Translations under genes and position numbers: made by a program
Source of the DNA: Sulfurovum sp. UBA1140
Lineage (GTDB): Bacteria > Campylobacterota > Campylobacteria > Campylobacterales > Sulfurovaceae
Direction: 5' to 3'
Assembly (NCBI GenBank): GCA_002311915.1
Contig: DCAF01000073.1
Span: 1-11,654, forward strand
Length of the DNA stretch: 11,654 bases
Part shown: positions 7,701-11,654 of the stretch, one piece after another
Layout: every line of letters begins with the position of its first letter
How positions within the stretch are numbered: position 1 is the stretch's first letter
Notes under the pieces: generated by a model
Databases searched by the model: none
What the model was told of the DNA's origin: nothing
Seen by the model: the letters and a program-made list of their open reading frames with translations, nothing else

Positions 7701-8159
7701 ATCTTTAAGCAGGTATCTGTCGTAAAGTGTTTTAATTCCAAGATAGGTAAATTGTAAATCTCGTTCAGGTCTAAGATAGTAGTTTAAGTCATCAAGGTCA
7801 TACTTCTCTTTAAGCCCCAACAGAATACGCCCTTCGATTTCACCTCGCTCGAAATAGTCCCGTAGGTGTTTGTACCCTGTAAATTGGCTAACACGATGGT
7901 AGAGGTCATATAAAAAAAGCCTAGAGGCGACAAATGTCCAGTTGGGTCGGTCAATATCTATCTTATCAACGGCTGTTTTTATCAGTGTCTCTTGAATATC
8001 TTTAGAACTTATCATGTCTCGAAAATGTAGGTTGGCATCTACTTCTAATTCACTTTGACTTACACCCGTTAATCCCTCGACAGAGCCACTGGTATACTTC
8101 TGAATTTTACTGATGTCCAATATTTCTACTCTGCCATCTCGTTTAACAACTCTTATCAT
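4782..8159 (-). CDS. nrdA: Ribonucleoside-diphosphate reductase, class I large (alpha) subunit, with in-frame intein
   Basis: NrdA reduces ribonucleotides to deoxyribonucleotides with the small subunit NrdB, whose gene is not in this window. The precursor has 1125 residues; removing the intein (427-762) leaves 789, a normal NrdA length. An N-terminal ATP-cone (about 1-90, starting IRVVKRDGRVE) indicates allosteric activity control. C216 (SSCYIGS) and C834 (AVCNLASIN) correspond to the redox pair C225/C462 of E. coli, and the motif N425-L426-[intein]-C763-T-E765 to N437/C439/E441, so C763 should be the thiyl-radical cysteine. The C-terminal CVGCQ provides the shuttle thiols. About 48 residues more separate C763 from C834 than in E. 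coli NrdA; I believe a similar insertion exists in other Campylobacterota. A strong AAGGAG site supports the ATG at 8159. Activity requires intein removal. Confidence 0.96.
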   Translation of the reverse strand: MIRVVKRDGRVEILDISKIQKYTSGSVEGLTGVSQSELEVDANLHFRDMISSKDIQETLIKTAVDKIDIDRPNWTFVASRLFLYDLYHRVSQFTGYKHLRDYFERGEIEGRILLGLKEKYDLDDLNYYLRPERDLQFTYLGIKTLYDRYLLKDSEGKPIELPQHLFMGVAMFLAQNEPDCQAWAKKFYDILSKFEVMAATPTLSNARTPRHQLSSCYIGSTSDNIEGIFDVYKEMALLSKFGGGIGWDWSQVRGMGSFIDDHKHAAGGIVPFLKITNDVAIAVDQLGTRRGAIAVYIEPWHLDIRDFLDLKKNSGEERRRAHDLFPALWLNDLFMQRVQEDSTWTLFDPYEVRELTDIYGKEFETRYIELENSSDTITREVISAKGLWKEILRSYFETGNPFLTFKDTANRTNPNKHSGMIRSSNLCVTGDTKILTKKYGYVPIQKVSGKSLECWNGEEWSKTEIFQTSTSQKVIKVELSSQQTIEATPYHKWVVIVEDERGKKVSEVIKRTHELEKGDKLAKFDLEPIPHGIKILKYAYENGFYTADGTKVKNNTIIGAKIYLYDEKRALLNFFGGYKDKHTQDRRVSLNYEHKVLKKKFFIPNNKYSVQSRLDWLAGYIDGDGVLADNESSQSIQIASTNREFLLDLKLMLQELGIHSNISHFKDEGYRVMPRNDGSGKSKEYWCKAQSQLNISGKAINRLLELGYRGHRVTPNKKDYNRSAIRYVKVVNVIDEEVSKPTYCGNEPKRNRMMFDGVITMQCTEIFQNTAPNNYKIRLTFNDGSVAIYEEEEMIKVDNGMTKPAKKITALDSLNGKQIWMVDKEQSDGDTAVCNLASINLSKINSTEDIARVVPIAIRMLDNVIDLNFYPLAKAKKTNEKTRAIGLGVMGEAQMLAESKIIWGSNEHFYKIDEVMESVSYYAIKSSSDLAIEKGKYPTYEGSEWSKGLFPIDKANSEACKLVDRGGLFGYTHDWVELKETVKINGMRNGYLMAVAPTSSISILTGTTQAIEPVYKRKWFEENLSGLIPVVVPKLSPDTWEYYIPSYDLNQNVLVKAGAIRQKWIDQGQSLNIFLSLDKASGKYLNEIYMNAWKYGLKSTYYLRSQSPEASNDIEDRSQECVGCQ
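5874..6881 (-). mobile_element. Intein with LAGLIDADG homing endonuclease, inserted in nrdA
   Basis: NrdA residues 427-762 (336 aa) interrupt the motif SSNL|CTEI. Block A is CVTGDTKILT with Cys1 nucleophile; block B is EATPYHKWVV, holding the TxxH motif (T488, H491). A two-motif LAGLIDADG endonuclease lies between: degenerate ENGFYTADG (541-549) and canonical LAGYIDGDG (617-625), both keeping the catalytic Asp. Block F/G runs from about YVKVVNVID to GVITMQ and is followed by extein C763. The junction is unusual: N751 replaces the block F His, and M761-Q762 replace the usual His-Asn. Gln-ending inteins are known to splice, including a ribonucleotide reductase intein of an iridovirus. By hand count the intein has 16-17 G+C per 60 bases in three sampled lines, against 26-30 per 60 in sampled flanking nrdA lines, consistent with later acquisition. 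Boundaries follow from the uninterrupted NrdA motif and are firm. Confidence 0.95.
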
Positions 8160-8164
8160 ATAAT

Positions 8165-8170
8165 CTCCTT
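8165..8170 (-). promoter_or_regulatory. Strong Shine-Dalgarno site of nrdA
   Basis: AAGGAG on the minus strand lies 5 nt before the ATG at 8159, the best ribosome binding site in the window. It fixes the nrdA start and suggests high translation. Confidence 0.85.
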
Positions 8171-8225
8171 GATTTGTTCTAATATTGGTAATGTTAAATA
8201 TTATGATTCTTTTAAATTACTTTTT

Positions 8226-8253
8226 AGCACCTCTAAAATAGCTTTAGGGTGCT
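8226..8253 (-). promoter_or_regulatory. Hairpin in the nrdA leader, at the predicted transcript start
   Basis: AGCACC (8226-8231) pairs with GGTGCT (8248-8253), and CTAAA (8233-8237) with TTTAG (8243-8247), giving an 11-bp stem with one bulged T and a 5-nt loop. On the minus strand no U-run follows, so it is a poor intrinsic terminator for purB. The stem begins about 6 nt after the predicted nrdA -10, so it would form at the 5' end of the nrdA mRNA, where such stems often stabilise messages. The hairpin is seen; the role is inferred. Confidence 0.6.
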
Positions 8254-8258
8254 TAATA

Positions 8259-8284
8259 TTTATAGTGTAAGAGGACTTACTATA
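8259..8284 (-). promoter_or_regulatory. Candidate nrdA promoter -10 within a 24-bp inverted repeat (possible operator)
   Basis: The minus strand carries a TATAAA -10-like hexamer (8259-8264). It overlaps a near-palindrome at 8261-8284 whose arms are TATAGTGTAAG and CTTACTATA around AGGA, identical except for a 2-nt bulge. Its right end lies 3 nt before the purB stop codon. Position over the likely -10 fits a repressor site. There is no recognisable -35, which is usual in this phylum. No known regulator can be named. Confidence 0.4.
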
Positions 8285-8287
8285 AAA

Positions 8288-9616
8288 TTATTTAAATACT
8301 CTAGCGAATATTTTATCTATATTTTTAGTGTAGTATTCAAAGTTAAAGCATTCTCTAATCTGCTCTTCACTTAACGACGCTCGTAACTCATCATCTGCCA
8401 ATAGATATTGAAGATACAATGATTCACCTTTATTGTTGATTGTAGATTTACCTTCTTGAATCTCTTCCCAAACTTTCATGGCATTTCTTTGAACTATTCT
8501 ATAAGCATCTTCACGGCTGACCCCTGCGATAGGAAGTTCTAGTAATACTCTTTGAGAGAAAACAAGCCCACCTGTGAGGTTCAAGTTCTTCATCATGTTC
8601 TTTGGCATTACCGTTAAGTTGGCGATGACGTTGTTTATTCTGTGCATCATAAAGTTGGTGGTAATAAACGCATCTGGTAACCAAAAACGCTCTGTAGACG
8701 AGTGGCTAATATCTCTCTCGTGCCATAAAGCAACGTTCTCCATAGCAGGAGTTACACACGTTCTAATAATACGAGCAAGACCTGTTATGTTCTCTGTCAA
8801 AATTGGGTTTCTTTTATGTGGCATTGCCGATGAACCTTTTTGACCTTTGGCAAAAAACTCTTCAGCTTCATAAACTTCAGTTCTTTGTAAGTGTCTCACT
8901 TGCACGGCAAACTTTTCTACCGAAGAAGCCATAAGTGCCAAGGTGGTTGCCAATCTTGCATATCTGTCTCTATGAACCACTTGGTTTGAACATGGTTCAG
9001 ATTTTAATCCTAACTCTTCCATGGCATACTCTTCAAGTTCAAGTGGAGCGTGAGCGAAGTTACCCATCGCACCAGAGATTTGACCCACAGAAATAACTTC
9101 CATCGTCTCATGTAAGTTTTTAAGATGTCTCGCCATCTCATCATACCACACGCACAAAGTTAAACCAAAAGTAATTGGTTCTCCATGAATACCATGTGAA
9201 CGTCCTACCATCAGTGTCATTTTATGCTCTAACGCTCTTTTTTTAATAGACTCCATAAGCATCTCAGTATCAGAAATAATGATTTTCAATGAAGCTTTCA
9301 TTTGAAGTGCCACACCTGTATCTACTGCGTCAGATGAAGTCATACCATAGTGAAACCATCTTGATTCATCTCCCAAACTTTCACTCACAGAGGTAGTAAA
9401 TGCAATTAAGTCATGTCTGGTAATGGCTTCTATCTCTTCAATTCTTTCTACTGAAAAAGTAGCATTCTTAACAATCTTCTCACAATCATCATCAGGAATA
9501 AGCCCCAATCTATTCCATGCTTTTACAGCTGCTTTTTCAACTTCGAGCCATGCATCATATCTTGCTTGTTGCGTCCATTTTTCTAGCATTTCTGGTCTTG
9601 AGTATCGTTCTATCAT
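8288..9616 (-). CDS. purB: Adenylosuccinate lyase
   Basis: PurB acts twice in purine synthesis, releasing fumarate from SAICAR and from adenylosuccinate to give AICAR and AMP. At 442 aa it matches the compact bacterial type (B. subtilis-like). Catalytic residues are visible: H68 in TRHDL, H141 in the RSHGIHGEP motif (139-147), and the flexible signature loop GSSAMPHKRNP (261-271) with the catalytic serine at S262/S263. TSSDAVDTG (93-101) is also conserved. ATG at 9616 follows AAAGGA with 9-nt spacing. The gene is divergent from the pseudouridine synthase gene and precedes nrdA on the same strand by 128 nt, a gap with its own promoter-like sequence, so co-transcription with nrdA is possible but not required. 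Both supply DNA precursors. Confidence 0.97.
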   Translation of the reverse strand: MIERYSRPEMLEKWTQQARYDAWLEVEKAAVKAWNRLGLIPDDDCEKIVKNATFSVERIEEIEAITRHDLIAFTTSVSESLGDESRWFHYGMTSSDAVDTGVALQMKASLKIIISDTEMLMESIKKRALEHKMTLMVGRSHGIHGEPITFGLTLCVWYDEMARHLKNLHETMEVISVGQISGAMGNFAHAPLELEEYAMEELGLKSEPCSNQVVHRDRYARLATTLALMASSVEKFAVQVRHLQRTEVYEAEEFFAKGQKGSSAMPHKRNPILTENITGLARIIRTCVTPAMENVALWHERDISHSSTERFWLPDAFITTNFMMHRINNVIANLTVMPKNMMKNLNLTGGLVFSQRVLLELPIAGVSREDAYRIVQRNAMKVWEEIQEGKSTINNKGESLYLQYLLADDELRASLSEEQIRECFNFEYYTKNIDKIFARVFK

Positions 9617-9653
9617 ATTATGAATTCCTTTGAGAAAAGTATCAGATTTTTAT

Positions 9654-9667
9654 GATAGAATTCTATC
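9654..9667. promoter_or_regulatory. Symmetric divergent promoter: 14-bp palindrome with overlapping -10 elements
   Basis: GATAGAATTCTATC is a perfect palindrome in the 78-nt gap between purB and the pseudouridine synthase gene. It contains TAGAAT (five of six -10 consensus bases) on both strands, at 9656-9661 (+) and 9660-9665 (-); the plus copy is extended (TGA before it). Predicted leaders are about 27 nt (+) and 37 nt (-), both reasonable. Either a bidirectional promoter or an operator, or both, would explain it. Confidence 0.55.
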
Positions 9668-9694
9668 CAATTAGAGTTATAAAGAGGTAAAAAT

Positions 9695-10636
9695 ATGCCA
9701 TTCGTTAAACGTCCTTTCCATGTAGAAAAACCCATCAAAGCTTTTCTTTTTATTATCCGTCAATTCAACTACACCCAAGGGGAAGCACAACGACTAATTG
9801 CCAAAGGTCGCCTACTTGTGGGGGGTGAATCTATCTATAACCAAGCCGTTATTATTCAAGGAGATATTGAAATTGTCTACTTTGAACCTAAAAGTAGGGG
9901 GCTTCAACCACTCTTTATTTCTAAAAATTTTTTAGTGTTTGATAAACCCTCGGGAGTTTTGGTTCACCCAAATACCATGGCAACAGAATACTCAATGCTT
10001 GATGAAGTGCGTAGCCACTCTGGGCAAAATGCCAATGGAACCCACAGAATAGACATGGAGACCTCGGGATTGTTACTTGCGAGTAGACACAAACAAGCTG
10101 AACGATTTTTAAAAGGGTCGTTTGAACGAAAAACCATCCGAAAAAAATATTTAGCATGGGTTATTGGGAAATTAGAGAAGCCCTTTAGCGTTGACAAAGC
10201 GATTGCCATACGCAGTGACTACTCAACCAACAAACATAAAGTTGAAATTTCAGAAAATGGTAAAGATGCAAAGACCTATTTTGTACCACTGTTTTACGAT
10301 AAAGAATTGGACACCACACTGGTCGAGTGTTCCCCAATTACAGGGCGTACCCATCAGATACGCATTCATCTGTTTCACGTGAAACACCCTATACTGGGTG
10401 ACCCTATTTATGGAACCAATTTTGAATCTTCTGACAACTACCTAGAGGGGAAAATCACCCCTGAAGAGAGGTTTGTAAACACAGGAGCAACACGGCTTTT
10501 GTTACATGCAAACTCTTTGGAGTTCCCTTATGAAGCTAAGTATAAAATAGTCTCAAAAGTAGACTTTTTTAAAGTAAAAGATGAAATTTGCCCCAAAGAG
10601 AAGAGACTCTTTTTTGAGAGTTCTAAATCTTCTTAA
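9695..10636 (+). CDS. RluA/RluD-family RNA pseudouridine synthase
   Basis: This enzyme isomerises uridine to pseudouridine in rRNA or tRNA. The protein (313 aa, normal length) has an N-terminal S4 RNA-binding region (about 13-60: FLFIIRQFNYTQGEAQRLIAKGRLLV), then the catalytic domain with the RluA motif HRIDMETSGLLL (117-128), where D120 is the nucleophilic Asp, followed by GRTHQIRIHL (217-226) and HPILGDPIYG (231-240). Those motifs are characteristic of the RluA/RluC/RluD group; the target base cannot be told from sequence. From memory the syntenic C. jejuni gene is Cj0022c. ATG at 9695 follows AAAGAGG. The gene ends in the shared TTAA that also supplies the stop of the convergent cytochrome gene. 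A perfect parS lies within codons 226-231 (L-F-H-V-K-H). Confidence 0.93.
   Translation: MPFVKRPFHVEKPIKAFLFIIRQFNYTQGEAQRLIAKGRLLVGGESIYNQAVIIQGDIEIVYFEPKSRGLQPLFISKNFLVFDKPSGVLVHPNTMATEYSMLDEVRSHSGQNANGTHRIDMETSGLLLASRHKQAERFLKGSFERKTIRKKYLAWVIGKLEKPFSVDKAIAIRSDYSTNKHKVEISENGKDAKTYFVPLFYDKELDTTLVECSPITGRTHQIRIHLFHVKHPILGDPIYGTNFESSDNYLEGKITPEERFVNTGATRLLLHANSLEFPYEAKYKIVSKVDFFKVKDEICPKEKRLFFESSKSS
10371..10386. promoter_or_regulatory. parS: parS, ParB-binding chromosome segregation site
   Basis: TGTTTCACGTGAAACA is a perfect 16-bp palindrome and a full match to the chromosomal parS consensus TGTTNCACGTGAAACA bound by ParB/Spo0J. It lies inside the pseudouridine synthase gene, in frame as Leu-Phe-His-Val-Lys-His, in a tolerant stretch between two conserved motifs. 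Chance occurrence of this exact 16-mer in 11.6 kb is about 3 in a million. In bacteria such sites cluster near the replication origin. Whether ParB of this organism binds it is not shown. Confidence 0.88.
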
Positions 10637-11526
10637 TTTTTTCTATTACCGTGACCCATTCCTTTGAAGTCTTTAGGAGGAAAATTGTCAAACATCCAGT
10701 TTGCAATAACTTCTAGCTCCTCTTGGGTTACATTGCCTTTTTGCGAAGGCATAAGACCAAATCTTTCAAGTTTCTTTTTCATACAAATGGCTTTCTCTTC
10801 AGATGGATTAACAGTATAATCTTTAATAAATTCAACAGCTTTCTCTTTGTCTGGATAGCTCATTTTAATATGACGCATTACACCCATAAGTGCTGGTGCA
10901 ACAACCGTTGACATATCTTTTGGACGGGATGTTGAGTGACAGCTTGAACATTTTTGGGTAAAAAGTATTTCACCTTTACTCTGTGTTGTGGCAACTTTTG
11001 GCTTGGCTGGAGTAGAGGCGAGTTTAAGTAGCGTTGTATACTGCTCATCAGATAAAATCGTTTGAATATTATGAATACATTTTAAGTGAGCTTTGGTTAA
11101 ATCGGTACGAGCTTTAGAGATTTTTTCTACCAATTCATTTAACCCTTTAGGATCTTTTTTCTCTTCTACAGTAGCTTTTGCAAGTTCTAACTCCATTGTT
11201 TTAATCTGTTTTGCCATCTTCATGGCTACTGGAACGGTCGTATTTTTACTTTTTATAATTACTTCAAGCTGTTTTTTATCAAGCTTTAGGGTATCACTAT
11301 TTGGATGAAAAAGTGCAATACCTACTAAAAATGGAAGGTTTTGATTTACCAAGAAGTAATCTTTTGGAAAAGACTCTTTTTGGCTACGATAGTAGGGGCT
11401 TTTCTCTCCTGCTATTTTTTCTATTTTTTGAATATTTTCACTACTTTTCTTAAGATTTGAATCTGCCACAGCATTACCACTAAGGGCAAGTGCTAAAGTT
11501 GTTACTATTATAATCTGTTTTTTCAT
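10633..11526 (-). CDS. Secreted Spy-like helical domain fused to monoheme cytochrome c
   Basis: The protein (297 aa) begins with a Sec signal peptide (MKKQIIIVTTLALALSGNAVA, cut near residue 21). Residues about 60-170 are helical and charged and resemble Spy/CpxP-type periplasmic proteins, ending in LSDEQYTTLLKL (158-169), close to the LTxxQ motif of that family. A Pro/Lys-rich linker (172-178) leads to a class I cytochrome c domain with CSSCH (193-197) and a probable axial methionine in FGLMP (M259), then the typical final helix (EELEVIANWMFDNF). It would be a soluble periplasmic haem protein; the Spy-like part suggests metal sensing, chaperoning or partner binding, but this is inference. 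ATG at 11526 follows AAAGG at about 10 nt. It converges with the pseudouridine synthase gene, the two stop codons sharing TTAA (10633-10636). Confidence 0.85.
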   Translation of the reverse strand: MKKQIIIVTTLALALSGNAVADSNLKKSSENIQKIEKIAGEKSPYYRSQKESFPKDYFLVNQNLPFLVGIALFHPNSDTLKLDKKQLEVIIKSKNTTVPVAMKMAKQIKTMELELAKATVEEKKDPKGLNELVEKISKARTDLTKAHLKCIHNIQTILSDEQYTTLLKLASTPAKPKVATTQSKGEILFTQKCSSCHSTSRPKDMSTVVAPALMGVMRHIKMSYPDKEKAVEFIKDYTVNPSEEKAICMKKKLERFGLMPSQKGNVTQEELEVIANWMFDNFPPKDFKGMGHGNRKN

Positions 11527-11543
11527 TTTTTATTAGCCTTTTT

Positions 11544-11572
11544 ATTTTATATGACATGATAACCATGATAAG
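11544..11572 (-). promoter_or_regulatory. Candidate promoter with tandem 9-bp repeat upstream of the cytochrome gene
   Basis: On the minus strand TATAAA within TATAAAAT (plus 11544-11551) is a good -10 candidate about 20 nt before the ATG. Just upstream lie two adjacent 9-bp direct repeats, CATGATAAC (11555-11563) and CATGATAAG (11564-11572), then the palindrome AGTTAACT (11571-11578). Paired sites next to a -10 could bind a regulator. Nothing is recognised from 11579 to the window end. Confidence 0.35.
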
Positions 11573-11654
11573 TTAACTCTGTGTTAATTTTATCTTTTTG
11601 GGTACTGAATGGTTACGTTTTAATTTTGGACAACCTGACTATACTATTATCAAA

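Noticed and set aside
4782..8159. nrdA as a frameshifted or fused gene because of its length
   Set aside because: The excess of 336 residues is entirely accounted for by an intein with clear A, B and F/G blocks at a conserved motif; the frame is continuous.
8253..8268. NrdR-box-like sequence upstream of nrdA
   Set aside because: On the minus strand about 12 of 16 positions fit, but the conserved right-half GTGT is missing, no second box is visible at the usual spacing, and as far as I recall Campylobacterota lack NrdR.
10606..10621. Terminator at the end of the pseudouridine synthase gene
   Set aside because: ACTCT/AGAGT forms only a 5-bp stem within the coding sequence, and no clean U-run follows on either strand.

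Overview
The window looks like chromosomal DNA of a low-GC, free-living member of the Campylobacterota, of the Sulfurovum/Sulfurimonas type. Three things point there: an enolase gene followed directly by a small FtsB/DivIC-like membrane protein, the run of RluA/RluD-family pseudouridine synthase, purB and nrdA (from memory the same neighbourhood as Cj0022c-Cj0023-Cj0024c of Campylobacter jejuni), and two periplasmic c-type cytochromes. Genus and species cannot be fixed from sequence alone.

Layout, left to right. 1-1100 (+): a pentaheme periplasmic cytochrome missing only its extreme N-terminus. 1165-2769 (-): a 534-residue SWIM zinc-finger protein of unknown function. 2826-3132: a gene-poor, GC-richer, palindrome-rich stretch unlike its surroundings. 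3133-4686 (-): eno and the FtsB-like gene, 6 nt apart, served by an extended -10 promoter. 4782-8159 (-): nrdA, the large subunit of class I ribonucleotide reductase, interrupted by a 336-residue intein (5874-6881). 8160-8287: the nrdA leader, with an inverted repeat at the predicted -10 and a hairpin at the predicted transcript start. 8288-9616 (-): purB. 9617-9694: a divergent promoter region centred on a 14-bp palindrome. 9695-10636 (+): an RluA/RluD-family pseudouridine synthase carrying a perfect 16-bp parS site inside its coding sequence. 10633-11526 (-): a secreted protein joining a Spy-like helical region to a monoheme cytochrome c domain. 11579-11654: right edge, nothing recognised.

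Functionally, nrdA and purB serve nucleotide supply, eno glycolysis/gluconeogenesis, the pseudouridine synthase RNA modification, and the flanking cytochromes periplasmic electron transfer or stress. No phage, IS transposase, CRISPR array, tRNA or rRNA is visible. The mobile element that can be supported is the intein.

The strongest observations are: (1) the nrdA intein sits immediately before the cysteine expected to carry the catalytic thiyl radical, and its C-terminal splice junction is atypical (Met-Gln in place of His-Asn, and Asn in place of the block F His); (2) a perfect parS inside the pseudouridine synthase gene suggests an origin-proximal location; (3) the purB/pseudouridine synthase promoters appear to share one symmetric palindrome with overlapping -10 elements; (4) the structured 0.3-kb island at 2826-3132 has no explanation I can give with confidence.
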